Assembly: GCA_037074705.1 (NCBI GenBank)
Contig: CM073590.1
Coordinates: 118,101,600-118,165,599, forward strand
Origin: Zhengitettix transpicula
Lineage: Eukaryota; Arthropoda; Insecta; Orthoptera; Tetrigidae
Length of the DNA: 64,000 bases
Reading direction: 5' to 3'
Below, piece after piece: positions 48,896 to 61,141 of the stretch (positions within the stretch are counted from its first letter, which is position 1; every line of letters starts with the position of its first letter). The notes beneath the pieces are model-generated. The model was not told the DNA's origin. It saw only the letters and a program-made list of their open reading frames with translations, and did no database searches. Made by a program: the position numbers and the translations under genes.

Positions 48896-49855
48896 TAAGG
48901 TGCTATACCGACTTTATTGGAAGTTTCTTTAAAACAAGTGTTCGCTTTTGTGACTCGTTGGGTTTAAAATTGATAGTCCACAAAATGAATTAACGTACGG
49001 AGCGCAACGTACAACCTTAATTCAGCTTTGTAATACACAGAAATTTATGGTTTGACTGTATTATTTACAATTGCGAAATTAGCGCATAACGGTGGATACA
49101 GAGATAATCACCGCCTAAATTAGCACGAGGGTGTATGATACTCATGAAGCAGAATAGCGCCCGAAGTTCCTGAATTTGTATACCAATTTTTAGTTAAAAT
49201 GAATGTTAATCTGGCTGTATTATTTCCTTAATTTGTTTCCGTAATGACGTATAAAGAGACGGGACTTGTGTTGACTATATCACGGGTCGAATCTCCGTCC
49301 GATAATTTTAACATGGGGAGTATAATGATTTTTCCAGAATAATTCCAAATAATTGCTAAAATGGGATACCGTTAGAAGTTACTCCTTTCCTGAAAATACT
49401 TAAGAAACCTTCAGTAACTCTAATTGCCATTACTTCTTTTCCGTAAGTATTTAATTGCCCATGGTTGCAGTAAGTCAAAAAACCACTTTAAGTGACACTA
49501 CATAATCTTTCTGTAAGTATATCAGTAGCCGTGGTTGCAAAATACAAAATTTTATCTAATCTAAACAATGTAGTATGAAATTTAGATTCTAATCAGTTCG
49601 TTACTTTTTACAGTTGTTATAAGTTTCGAGCAAATTTCAGTGAAATTTCCACAAGGATCACGCCAACCCATAGATAAAGGAATGTAGGTGTAAATGTTGT
49701 CGCGTTTGTACAATTTCCGTGATTTCTGCATTAAAATAAATATTAAACTACAGTTAGAGAAACATACAATCAAAATCGTTAATAGTGGTTGAAAATACTA
49801 CGTTATACTTTTTTTTAAAAAAATATATTTTATTAGTAATAAAATTCTATAAGCT
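48896..49855. other. Intron DNA
   Basis: Nothing recognised. Confidence 0.35.
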
Positions 49856-49859
49856 AATG

Positions 49860-50310
49860 AGGTCTTCTCCAGCGACAAGTCCTTCTTAGATATTCTTTAG
49901 ATCACTTTGCCATTTACGTTTACGAATTCTTACATTTTTTCTTTCTAGAGTCTAGGAGGTTGCTGCTGTAGTTGTAGTTTTTTGTGGTGATAAATACTTT
50001 CTTCAGCCATGCCATCTTTCACGTATGGTACTTTTGGGTCTTTATGAAGTGTCATTTGAGACATACCATGAGGCACTGGAGATCATACGTAATATTTTTG
50101 ATTGGTTTCTCTGTATTATTGACATATTGGACTTGCTCGTGCAACCCCAGAGTTCAATACCATAAACCCATATAGGTTTAAGGACTGTTTTATACATTAG
50201 GAGTTTCTTTTCAAGTAACAATTATATATTCTTAACTTTTTTATCTACATGTTGTTTCCGTGTTAGACTGTTATCTAATTGCATCCCTAATTATTTACGT
50301 TAAACAACTC
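49860..50310 (-). pseudogene. Jockey-type LINE, C-terminal RT-tail fragment
   Basis: The minus strand reads LGMQLDNSLTRKQHVDKKVK, then (after a stop) KLLMYKTVLKPIWVYGIELW and GCTSKSNMSIIQRNQSKILR, then MISSASWYVSNDTLHKD. This is the conserved end of jockey ORF2 (KLLLYKAILKPIWTYGIQLWG..QRFQSKxLRxIxxAPWYV). It is truncated and carries stops. Confidence 0.8.
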
Positions 50311-50334
50311 TGTAAAGTATCAAGCATTCATTCC

Positions 50335-50425
50335 TTCAGAAACGTATACAAACGATATAAACGCAAGAGCCTAGAGAGAGAGACAACTGTACGAATCAGT
50401 TGACAAAACTCAAAAGGTAAACAAT
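50335..50425. mobile_element. Single arm of the AATACCACACAACG foldback family
   Basis: CAGAAACGTATACA, AGAGAGACAACTGTAC and CAGTTGACAAAACTCAA follow the order seen in the arm at 55745-55860. It is diverged and lacks a partner arm. Confidence 0.45.
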
Positions 50426-50429
50426 ATAA

Positions 50430-52115
50430 AATTGCGAAAAAGCTGCAATCGGGAGAAACCATATGTCGTTTACGCATTTCCATTTACTTGGACAGAGAAA
50501 AGATCGATGCAGACGTAGGAATTTGAGGCGTGATTTCGGGCCACGAGATAATTTGTTAATTGTACTTGTACAAATACAATTATTTGTTTCCAGTAAACCT
50601 TTCCTCTCGTTTAAATGGTTGATGACACATTTCGTATGGTGGCTGTGTTATCATTATTTCCAGACTCTCAAAAATAACGTAAAACATGAACAGTTTACTT
50701 TTTCGAATCAATTTGTACCCAATAACGAAATTCTGTCAAAACATTAATAAATGATTTGGGGATTCAAATTGAATTTTCTTTCTATATTGGCAATCTCGTC
50801 TTTGAACGTGTTACGTATGTTTTGCACGTTATTGACTTGTGACTCTGAGTAAAAAAACTTTTTATGCGATATTATATTTTACAAGTGAACTTGAAAAGTG
50901 CCGGCTCGAAACTTTGATCAAAGTGAATTATTCGACAGTTCGACATTTAATATTTTACGCGCGCCTGCCTGCTAACAACTTCCAGAAAGCCAAATGACAT
51001 TTATATGTATGTTAGAGAAAGTAATGCGAATTTTAATAAATGTCGTATTTTTTAAGCACAACAACGAACTAACGAAAGGAAATATGACATATGACAGTGA
51101 CAAAACAATATATCGTTGTCCGCTGGTTGATTAAACAGAGGATTTTCCCGTAGACATGCATTCACCGTAAAGTTAGTCTGAGGAAAACTGCATTAAAGTT
51201 GATATTAAACTTAATTTAATTAAAGTACGCGTAACGAGAACCACCTCAATGACGACGTTGTAAAGTTGCATGGAAGTTTTGTGACATAGATACTAATTTA
51301 ACGTTGGCTGTTTTCCTTCGACGAGGTAACTACCCACAGAGGCTTTGAGTTTCGCATACATGATTTGCGTTTAGAAGTCTTTCTTTAACAGTCAATGGTC
51401 TCGCATGTCACTATTGAGATATTTGGTTTAAGTTTCAATCCGACAACGGGAGAAACTCCTCGGATACAACAAACACAGCCCTGCTTAGTTTTATGCAAAG
51501 TTCAGGAATAGCTTACACTCCTCGGGGGCAGGTCAAATACTTTTAGTATAGTTTGTTACCATCTAATTGGGGTGTTTTACCAACTCTATTATTATTATTA
51601 GTGTGCAGATTGTACATTTTTAGAAAAAAATTATTTGACTAATCTTTTATCATTAGATTATTTGTTGCTTAAATATAGTTACAGTATATACAAATAGTAA
51701 ATGTGTACATGATGTACATGGTAGGATGGTCATTCGGTTAATCCAGAAATTAACCTAAATTTTGAAAATTTGCAAATTGTACATGAGAAAATTTATCGGT
51801 GTTTTGCGTGTGTATGAGACGTGAAAGGATTAGAGACGATAATAAACGAATATTGAGCGTTTCGATCAGTAAAAGAATAATGTTGAGTTTTTGGGGATGT
51901 GGGAAGCACTTAGAACTATGTCATGAAAGTCGTTCACTGATATAGGCTAGAACAACGAATGTCTCAACTTTCTCATCTAAAGTTGTGGTTATGCTTTTTG
52001 AGGCTGCGTTATGCTACATAATTCTTCTAAAGATGCCTACAAACCTATGTTTGACCTTTAGTTGAAACTTTCTGTTGAAGAACATTTCTAGACCTTAATA
52101 CATCTCCGTTTCATA
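50430..52115. other. Intron DNA
   Basis: A 94-codon plus-strand frame at 50463-50747 has no recognised domain. Nothing else supported. Confidence 0.35.
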
Positions 52116-52119
52116 ATTA

Positions 52120-52690
52120 ATTGTTCCAAGGATTGTCTGCGAGGGCTATTCTCTCGCAGGCAATACATGCGAGGGATGTTCTCTCGCAGGCAGAACCTTT
52201 TAGGAGAGATACGAATGGGCTACCTTATGGTTTGCCTTTCCTCTCCGTTTTTGAACTAAGGTTCCCACAAGCCGAGGCACCTCGGCCTGTTCTGAGAGGT
52301 GTATGTTCCGGGGTCACAGACCTTGGGCATACGGTAAGAGTTGTTCGCTATTCCCATTGGAATAGTCGGCCAGCTGCCTCCTAAACTGGTCGAGGCACGG
52401 AGAAGGGAATGCTGCGTTCCCACAGCAAACTCCTCTCCCGCTATCGGAAGGGCGTGGGACAAGTACACAATGCCCGACCTACCCGATGCAGGTTTTTCTA
52501 GGGTTTTCCCTGCATTTCCTTAGGCGAATGCCGGGTAGGATCCTTAAAATATAGCCCGGGGGCCCTAGTAACCTTGGCTACCTTCCTCTACCCTTCCGCA
52601 TCCCCCCTTTCAAATCCCTTCCTATGCTATTAAAGGGGAGTTGCCCAAAGTGGATTACCCTCATGTAGCCTGTTACCCCCCCCCCAAAAA
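52120..52690 (+). repeat. GCCGGGTAGGATCC repeat family, copy 1
   Basis: It has GCGAGGGATGTTCTCTCGCA repeats at the left, then CTCTCCGTTTTTGAACTAAG, GAGGCACCTCGGCCTGTTCT, GGCATACGGTAAGAGTTGTT, GATGCAGGTTTTTCTAGGGT, AATGCCGGGTAGGATCCTTA and a C-rich end. It is followed immediately by two more copies and matches an inverted copy at 17220-17500. Clearly more GC-rich than its surroundings. Confidence 0.8.
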
Positions 52691-52694
52691 AAAA

Positions 52695-53075
52695 ATTGTT
52701 CCGGGGACGTAGATCTTGGTTATACAGTAAGAGTTGTCGGCTGTTCTTATTGGAACAGTCGGACAGCTGTATTGTAAACTGGTCGAGGCATGAAGAAGGT
52801 AATGCTGCGTCCCCACATTAAACCCCGTCATTGGAAGGACATGAGACAAGTACCTAGAACCCGACCTAACTGATGCATATTTTCTAGGGTTTTCTCCGCA
52901 TTACTTTTAGGCGAATTTCGGGTAGTATCCTTACACTATAGCACGGGGACCCCCAGTCCATCCTCGGTCACCTTGCTCTAGCGTTCCACAACCACCCTAC
53001 CAAATTCCCTACCTTTAGTATTGGAGGGGAGTGGCCACCACGTGGATTACCCTAGTGTAACCGGTTTTCAACTAA
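52695..53075 (+). repeat. GCCGGGTAGGATCC repeat family, copy 2 (5'-truncated)
   Basis: It starts at GTTCCGGGGACGTAGATCTT and keeps the ACAGTAAGAGTTGTC, TGATGCATATTTTCTAGGGT and GGGTAGTATCCTTAC blocks in the same order as copy 1. It ends TAACCGGTTTTCAAC. Confidence 0.75.
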
Positions 53076-53094
53076 AAAAATAATAGGGCATATA

Positions 53095-53430
53095 ACCTTT
53101 CAGAGAATAGTTCTTGCAGGTGGAAAGAAAGAGAGTAGGAGGAGTCTACCTGCGAGGATGACTTCTCTCTCTGTTTTTGAATTAATAGTTCACATTAGCC
53201 GAGACACCTCGTTTTGTTCTGTTGCTATTGGAACAGTCGGCCAGTCTCCAAACCTGGTCAAGACGGAAACGGCTCATGCCGGGTCGGATCTTTAAACCAC
53301 AGCCCGGGGATCCTAGTTAACCATTAGTTACCTTTCTCTACCCTTTTGTATAGCCTCTTCCTATGTTATTAAAGGACAGAGGCCACCACGTGGATGACTC
53401 TCGTATATAGCCTTCTACTCTAAAAATACA
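53095..53430 (+). repeat. GCCGGGTAGGATCC repeat family, copy 3 (internally deleted)
   Basis: It has the CTCTCTGTTTTTGAATTAAT and AGCCGAGACACCTCG left blocks. It then jumps to GGAACAGTCGGCCAG, GCCGGGTCGGATCTTTAAAC and AGCCCGGGGATCCTAG. Confidence 0.7.
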
Positions 53431-54610
53431 ATCGGGAAATTTTAGTACAATTCTTCTTGCTGAAGAATAATAAGCTAATGATTTACTGATTTTTGAGTCG
53501 AGGTGAACCTTGAATTATATTGAGATGAAATAAAGTTTTAGTTTTGTTTTAACAATTTATGGTATTTTCGCGGTATGTTTATTTATGACAACAAAGTGAC
53601 ATTGTAAATATTTGAAAAATTTGTCTTCAATTATTTAAGTTGCATTCTGAAGAACGGTTCTACTAAGCACGTAAAACGAACTTCAAATGATAGAATTTTT
53701 TTTGTGACTAACCCCGATGTTAACTTTCGTTTCATTTCTATTAATATTTATTTATACTTATTAAATCTTTTCTATTGTATTGAGTATTAATGTAAACGTT
53801 TTGGTACTGATGCTTCATCATTATTAAACGATTATTTATTTATCTATTTCCTCGTCTTGATTGTTCAACACAGTATGTTAGAAAGATTCAGAACTCGGCA
53901 AACTATCTTATGAACCCTGACCTTTTCTTTCGCTGGTCCGATTCTTGCGGCTGTTGTTTTATGATCAATACGGATAAGAACAATACTTGTGGTTCAGGTT
54001 TCACCAAACCCGAACCGGTTCGCATAAAAGAGTATCGTAATTGAATTTAAAAAAGAAGATCCGTGAGGATGCAAGGTCAGCATTGATGTCTTCTATTGTC
54101 TTCGCGTACTTTACATGCGCAAGGACGGGGCAGACACCTGAAATTCCATTCAAGCCTTTGATTCATGGCTTTGGTTCTTTTCTCTTTCAATGAAAAACGT
54201 TTCTTTGTGAGCAGTCGTTAATTCTTGCTCGCTTGCCTTTTGTCTGTACGACTTTATAATTATGCAAAGTATATTTGTAACCTGGGAAGACCTGGGAGGC
54301 GATTATCCTTCGCACTTATTTGACGCATCCAAATACTCATGCTTGTTATAAATGGAAATCTTTTTATTATTATTATTATTATTTCCAAGTTAGTCTACGG
54401 TTCAGTAAACGTCACAAGAAGGGACATGTAGTAATAAAACTCAATAATTTTCATTTATTACATATTGATGTTGAAATTTAAAAAACAATAGCCTATTAAT
54501 ATATAGTATCTTTATTAAATAGTATAATATACACTTTTAATATTAAAAAGTTAACTGAAACGTACATCTAGGGCTCTTAGATGGTTTACTGAATCGGAAT
54601 TTTTATTTTA
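53431..54610. other. Intron DNA
   Basis: A short (ATT)n tract lies near 54364. Nothing else recognised. Confidence 0.35.
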
Positions 54611-54614
54611 TTAA

Positions 54615-54860
54615 AATAAACTTTTAATCCGATGAGTTTACAGTTATGATAATTTGAACGTGATCATAGTATTTACCATATGTAAATATTTAACTTGGGG
54701 TTTTGGATATTGTCATTCCATGTTAGAAACTAGAGAAACCGACTAACTTGTTTACAACGTATTAATGATGGTTTTCCGGCATGATGCTTGGGAAAGATCT
54801 GCTTATCGGGGAAACTTGGTGTTATGAGGTGCAATAAGGAGGTTATGGGGATGATGGAAG
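54615..54860. repeat. Dispersed repeat, copy 2 (partner at 47515-47765)
   Basis: Same block order as copy 1: TTTACAGTTATGATAATTTG, ACTTGGGGTTTTGGATAT, CTTATCGGGGAAACTTGG. Confidence 0.7.
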
Positions 54861-55705
54861 TTCTTGGGTTCGTTCGGGGTTTTCTATCCTAATCCAGAAA
54901 ATGTAATTTTATCCGGGCCCATGGAACGAATAGGTGCCAAATTAGTAAATTAATTTTTCATACTGATTTGACAAATCATTAGGTCTGATATTGTGTGAGT
55001 CTTGTTTCGTGTAGTTGACTTATAGAGATCAGAGATCGAGCACTATTTTGTGTATTTTGACGTTTAGTTTCATTTAGGATATTTTCTTGTTCACCGTCAA
55101 AAATATTTTATTTTACTTAACTTTCAATTTTTGCACCAGTTTTTTAAAATTAATTTTATTTATAGTCGCATCAACTAAGGTCATTAGCGACATCATACAC
55201 TGTTGTATTTCACTAATTTTGGGGCTGTTTACCGGTACGGAAACGCGCGCACACATACACGACATCTATTTCCATGCCGGAACTCGAATGCAGGACCTCT
55301 GTGATGTGAAACACTTCACAACAATGTGTCACTTTATTTTCAAGTTATATTATGTCTTTAAAGATTTTATTGAATTTGGCTAGTATTATGTTTTTCATAT
55401 TAAAAATGAAATAATTTCAAAACTTGTAACGCATATCAGGTAGTCGGTACGAATATGAGATTGATTTTTTATCTTGATTGTATTCCAGCGCGCTGAAATA
55501 TGAGAGGAGAGAAATATTGCGAGAAGATTTGGAAAGAAGATATTCTCATATGTCTTGACATTACATATTTAATCAAGTTTATATATTCTAGTGTGCCACC
55601 CGTATTTTGGACTCTGTGGAATTCTTCACGCTTTCGATAGGTTTGCAGGGTGGGACCACAGTTAGAATTAACTACGATAAATTTTAAAATGAAAAAAATT
55701 ACGTC
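54861..55705. other. Intron DNA
   Basis: Open frames of up to 98 codons (plus, 55087-55383) have no recognised domain. Confidence 0.35.
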
Positions 55706-55709
55706 TGAT

Positions 55710-56485
55710 TGAAAATAATGATTAAGAAAGATAGCCAATTCAGACAAAAAGTGATAATATAAATACCACACAACGTTACTGGGATCCTTGTCCCTTTCCT
55801 CAGGTGCAAAGAAGAGCCTAGTGCGACACAACTGTACTTGTCAGTTCACAAAACTCGAAAGCGATGAAAACGGAACGGCAATGGGAAAGCCGAAGGGTTA
55901 GCGTAACAATAAGAGAGCAACGACAATGGTTTAGCGTAATAATAAGGTATCATAGCAATTATTGAGTTTCACATAGATATATGTTCCTTGATTCGTGAAT
56001 TAAGTGAACGTTTTGTTTGTCCTACGTAGCAGGAATTACAATTAGAGCAAAAGATTTTGTAAACAACACAAATATCAAACTTCCCATTGATAAACAATCT
56101 GTAGCATCCAAAACATATAATCACTTCTAAACATACATTTGATTGGAAAAATGCTAAGACACTAGACTCATTTCAGAGACGCTTCACATTAAATCAAACA
56201 TCACAGCCATTAATGTACAGACACTATTAAAATCAATAATTGCTATGATTCCTTATTTTTACGCTGAACCTTCTGTTTTCCCATTGTAGTTGCTCCTTTA
56301 TTATTACGCTAAACCTTCTGCTTTCCCATTGTCGTTGAGTTTTGTCAACTGACTAGTGCAGTTGTGTCTCTCCAGTCTCTTCTAACACCTGAAGTAAGGT
56401 ACAAGGATCCCAGAAACGTTGTGTGGTATTTATATTATCACTTTTTTTGTCCGCATTGGCTATCTTTCTTATTCATAATTCATTA
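55710..56485. mobile_element. Foldback element with about 150-bp inverted arms, AATACCACACAACG family
   Basis: Left arm about 55710-55865 and right arm about 56330-56485. They share AAGAAAGATAGCCAAT, GTGATAATATAAATACCACA, CAACGTTxCTGGGATCCTTG and GACACAACTG..CAGTTxACAAAACTC in mirrored order. The centre holds a Penelope-like GIY-YIG fragment. Shorter relatives lie at 13636, 46497 and 50335. Confidence 0.8.
55980..56105 (-). pseudogene. Penelope-like GIY-YIG endonuclease fragment inside the foldback
   Basis: The minus strand reads VVYKIFCSNCNSCYVGQTKR followed by SLNSRIKEHISM. The paired Cys, the CYVGQTKR core and the RIKEH helix are the Penelope-like endonuclease signature. It is related to, but distinct from, the copy at 10555-10985. 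Confidence 0.8.
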
Positions 56486-56489
56486 CGAT

Positions 56490-56798
56490 GAATTATGTTT
56501 AGAGATACTGACAGATGCTTTCACATACATTATTTTATTACGGGCAAAATATTCTAATATCACTCTCACATTTTCTTTGTTCAGTCTTCATATTTTCAAA
56601 TTAACAGACTTCTTGTGACTCCAACAGATTTCTCACTATTATAAATACTAAAATTCTACTTTTCATTTTCTCTATATAGTTGGTAACAAACTCGAAAAAT
56701 AATTAATACGGGTAACTTTATTATTATATTCACAAGTGCTGGTGAGCTCGATTTAACGTCTTTGTGTTATAATAGATTTTAGGAAAAAATATATAAAT
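56490..56798. other. Intron DNA
   Basis: AT-rich spacer with nothing recognised. Confidence 0.3.
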
Positions 56799-57629
56799 TG
56801 TAGTGCCCACTAATGTGTAATGAAAGGATTTTTTTTATAATTTCTTGAATATAATAATAATAATGGCCCAGGTATTGTAAACAATGGTCATCGTGTCGTA
56901 ATAATGTGGAGTGCTGCGGTCGTATTATTGTCGGCGTATATTTGAGGTTGAAAGCTTGGACGAGAAAACAAGCAGTTCGTAGCGAAAGCCCGCTGATGCT
57001 GGTCGCGTACAGCCTATGATATTAAGTGAAACAGTAAAGTGGAGAGGCTGCATTAATATCCAGAACAGTAAAGTGCAATGGTCAGTTTTCATTAATATCC
57101 AGGACAGCAAAGTAAAGTCGACTGGTAGATGTAGTATGAAAAAGTTCTAGGACGAATGTTGGAGACGTGTCCGGTGGTCAGTTGACCGGAACTTAAGAAA
57201 AGTGAAAACTAGAGTTATGGAGTAAGATTTTGAAAAGTCGTTATAAGTTAATGAGAGAAACATATCCCAGCGGCGATTTAAAACTGATCAACATTCTAAA
57301 GGACTTCATTATCTGTGGTAATGTGGTTATTGTGCTTAGTTAGGTTGTGAACAGTGAATACCATGGCCTGTTAAATAAAATCTTTTTAAATAACCACTGA
57401 AGTGTATAAGTTGTGTGTGAAAGCAGCTCTGATGTATATGTATGTAAAAAAATATTCATTGTAAACCTTATATAAAAATTGAGTACCGTCAGTTTTCTTT
57501 AGATTTTTTATGTTAACATTTATCTTGTAAATTAAATTAATTATTTTTGTAACATTTTGTTGTTCTTCAATTTGGTAATATAATTGTTTGATTACTATAA
57601 CTGTTTGAGGCCAAATTTTTGTTATCACA
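56799..57629. mobile_element. TG..CA element, probable solo LTR (copy 3, shorter)
   Basis: 831 bp, starting TGTAGTGCCCACTAATGTG and ending GTTATCACA, with ATATAAAT on the left and ATATATAG on the right. GTGAATACCATGGCCTGTTA matches the 12.9-kb copy. Repeats of CAGTAAAGTGxAxxGxxxG and ATTAATATCCAGxACAG lie at 57030-57115. Confidence 0.5.
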
Positions 57630-60600
57630 ATATATATAGTTACCTCATTACGTTGTGTTGCACGTTATTTGGGAACAAATATAATTAATTTCGTGGTTGA
57701 TATTGGCCAGTATGTGAAACATAGAAATTCTTCTAATTATTTCTATTTTATTTGCACGCAGATTTGTTCGAAATACTATATGGTTTATTTAGAAGTTTTA
57801 TTAATCAGATATACTAGACCCCATCATTGCAATGTACCTAATTTATATATCAAATATTTCGAATGATAATTTTATTGTTTGAAACGAATATGAAGATTGA
57901 ATATGGAGATAAGTCTACTTCATATAAAATATGTCCTTCATTCTATCGTAGTGAAACGATTTTGGTAAGAAATGGAGCGAAGACCTTGAGCATTTTTATA
58001 AGTTGAAGTCCGCCGAAGTCGTGAAACGTTTTTATTCCATAGGGGGAAAAAGATTTATATCACGTCGCCTCACAATCCCGCTTTCTTCAAGAAAGTCCTA
58101 CTTGCAACTTAATCAACGCAAAACCCTTTGTCACGCAAGGGAGCAACGGATAATGAACACATTAATCAGTTCTTATCCGGTATTAAAGAAAGACATGTCG
58201 CTTTAAGGTGTTTATTTCAGTGACTAATCATTTATCATAGGATTCATGTGCGGGTAGACCTTGTGCAGTCCTTAGTAAAAATCGTTCGCGAAGCGAAATT
58301 AAGCCATTAGGAAGTTAATTTCATTTTTAAGATCTCACTTCAAAAATCTTGAATCCGAGTCATTCGCAAGTGCGTTGGATTTCCTAATTTATGGTGTTGT
58401 GATTTACAACAAAGGTTTGGATAATTTTGTTTGTGTTTTCCGCAAAACAGGATGCCGTCAACCTTTAGACGTATCAGTTCGCTGATAAAATTCTGCCATT
58501 AGCTGCCAAGAACTTTGTTGCTGTCCTTAAGTCTCATTTGAGTTCAATTGCAGTTTTTTATTAATTATTTAATTCTAACTACAGTCAATATGTCAGATTA
58601 CACGTTCCACCTTGATCCTAGTAAAAGACTAAGAGTCTTACTATTTACCTGTGCGATGTAGGAAGAATTTTTATTCTAGTCCTCGGTCATAACTGGTTTG
58701 ATGCGGTTTTCTGGCCTGTTTAATCCTGTGGTAACCTCTTTCAATCACTGCAGGTTCCACACTTATTAACCTTAATTATTTGATTTATAGCGTAAATAGC
58801 GTCTCCCTATACTGTTCATACGCTCCGTTGCATATTTTTTTCCGCAGTGTTTTCTATTGTGGGTGCCTCAGGATATTCACCGCAAATGTCTCGTCGTCTT
58901 CTTTACAGCATCGTCCAATGTTGTTTAACTTAGTTTTTGTCTTTCCACCACTTGCTAACTCTACAGGTTTCGCTACTCTGCTCCGCAATTAGATTTGTAA
59001 ACCGGCACAGGCTTAAAACTGATAAAAATAATGTTGTATTCTGTAGATCCTGTATATAAGCCAATCTTCAAGAATGTGTCTAAGTGTCTTTTTGGTATTG
59101 TTGCTAGTTTAGTTTAATATACAAAAATATTAATATAATCATAATTTGATTATAATTGGTTGATACACATATTCCACGTTGTACATGATCATATAGTGAT
59201 TTACAGTCACTTGATTTTGATTTCATAATTTATTAGTAGCGAATACTTAGAAAGCTGAATAGTTCGTGCTGGCTATTTAGTCATTAGTAATGTCTTGTGC
59301 AACAACATATTGCAATAATGATTATGACTAATAGTTCAAGTTGACTATTTAAATTATAACTTAATTGTACAACGCAGAAAAAAGATTATTTTACTGAATA
59401 GTGGCTAAGGACAAATGAAGTTAATTCATATTTAAACGAACTTTAATTGTTAAATACCTTTCTAATTATTTGTGCCTGAATAATGAGGCATATATAATGA
59501 TTTGAGACCACATAATTCTGATCAAATACTTAATTAAAGTAATTAAAGAATATCGAGTGCTAAATAATTTTTTTCTCTATATTCTAAATGTTGTTAATAT
59601 TAAACTAATGATGAAAGAATTTGAACATCTGAAATAAATTATTTTAATAGCATGTTAATAGAAGTTTATATACTGGTTTAATACATCAGAATTCAAATAT
59701 GAACCTCAATTTTTATTGTGGATATGTAATCAGATGTCTGCGAAAAGGAGAAGTAGATAAATGTCTAATGGAGCGAAAAATTAACTTTCATATTCGCCGG
59801 GCGTCACTTCAATATTTGGCAGTTTTTCCGATGCCTATTTATTTAAAAAGACGAATGTAATACTCATCACACAATTATAATACATTATTTGAACAGGTTA
59901 AAGTTGAGATTGATATTGGTGTCATCGGATGAGATTATATTTATTATTTTAAACGTCATACGTTTTGTCATAATTAGTTCATGTATGTATGGCCGTTTTA
60001 TCAGATTTATATATAATTATAAATATTTTGGCGGTACGAGTGATGAGTTTCAGATAATTTTTTTTGTTACATAAACAGTCATTTAAAATATTCGTATTTC
60101 TTAAGAGTACAAGCTACATCGAAAGAACAAATTTGTATTCACTACTTTACATTCAAGACTATGAAATAATATAAATGTTGTCTGAAGTGAAGTAATATTT
60201 TTAATTGAATAAATATTTTATATTGTAATATAATAATTATGATCATTTGATTTTGATCTAATATAAATCTAGCATAAATTCAGTTGAATAACTCATGCTG
60301 GCTACAACACACTACGATGATTATGATTAATTGTTCATGTTATAAATTTCTTTTAGTGTTTTAAAATTGTAAAACTGGATACTTGAACGTTTTGAGCAAT
60401 TGGACAATCTATTTTAGCATTTAGTCGAAACTGGGACAATGTTGAGCCATGCGATGCGAGATAAACATTTTACATACAATTAATACAAATAAAAAAATAC
60501 TTGAAAGGAAAGGAGAAAGTTCGCATCGTTGACTTAACAGAAGGAGTAACAGTAGCGAATACAAATGAAAGTTCAAAAAAATACGTACTTTCCCTAACAC

Positions 60601-60800
60601 ATCTTCGAAGTAAATTTTAACGATAAAGTCGCCTTTTTTTACAGATATCGCCCAGTTCTGATATATTTTACGGGTTTAACATACATTTTAAATCCATATA
60701 TACACTAATATGAATAATAATAAAAAATATTTGAAAAAATACCAGATCATTTAAAGGTATTTTCATGTCTTATATTTTATTACTCTGTTGAATAATGGTG
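57630..60800. other. Intron DNA, no gene seen
   Basis: Small frames (for example 58003-58206, 58780-58992) show no domain. AT-rich; no repeat was placed. Confidence 0.35.
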
Positions 60801-60811
60801 CCATGTGCGCT

Positions 60812-61141
60812 CTATAGACTGGACATTTCTCTATTATAATGGTGTTCCATTGTTCCAACCTTTATTATTCTGAGGTGATAATTATTCTGGCGATCAATAC
60901 CGCGGCCAATGGATGACAGAATTGTAAAGACATTTTTATGGTGACACTCAAAACGCCGTAATTGAGTATTAAGCGTGTGGCGTAAATTTTGAAGAAAAAT
61001 TAATGTTGAACACAAAGTGGTAAAATTATGCAACCAACCACCCAATTCACAAATGTTATAATGAGTAATCCTTTCAAAGTCATTTGAAGAAAAATGATAT
61101 GCACTATTATAATTTATCACCATATATGGACTATTTGCCAA
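60812..61141 (-). other. Unrecognised 109-codon open frame
   Basis: One of the longer frames in this part. It is rich in His, Asn and Tyr, with no signal peptide, membrane segment or domain I know. In AT-rich DNA this length can occur by chance. Confidence 0.2.

Noticed and set aside
53095..53430. A protein-coding gene in the GC-rich cluster at 52.1-53.4 kb
   Set aside because: Frames are not conserved between the three copies, which are related only as DNA repeats.
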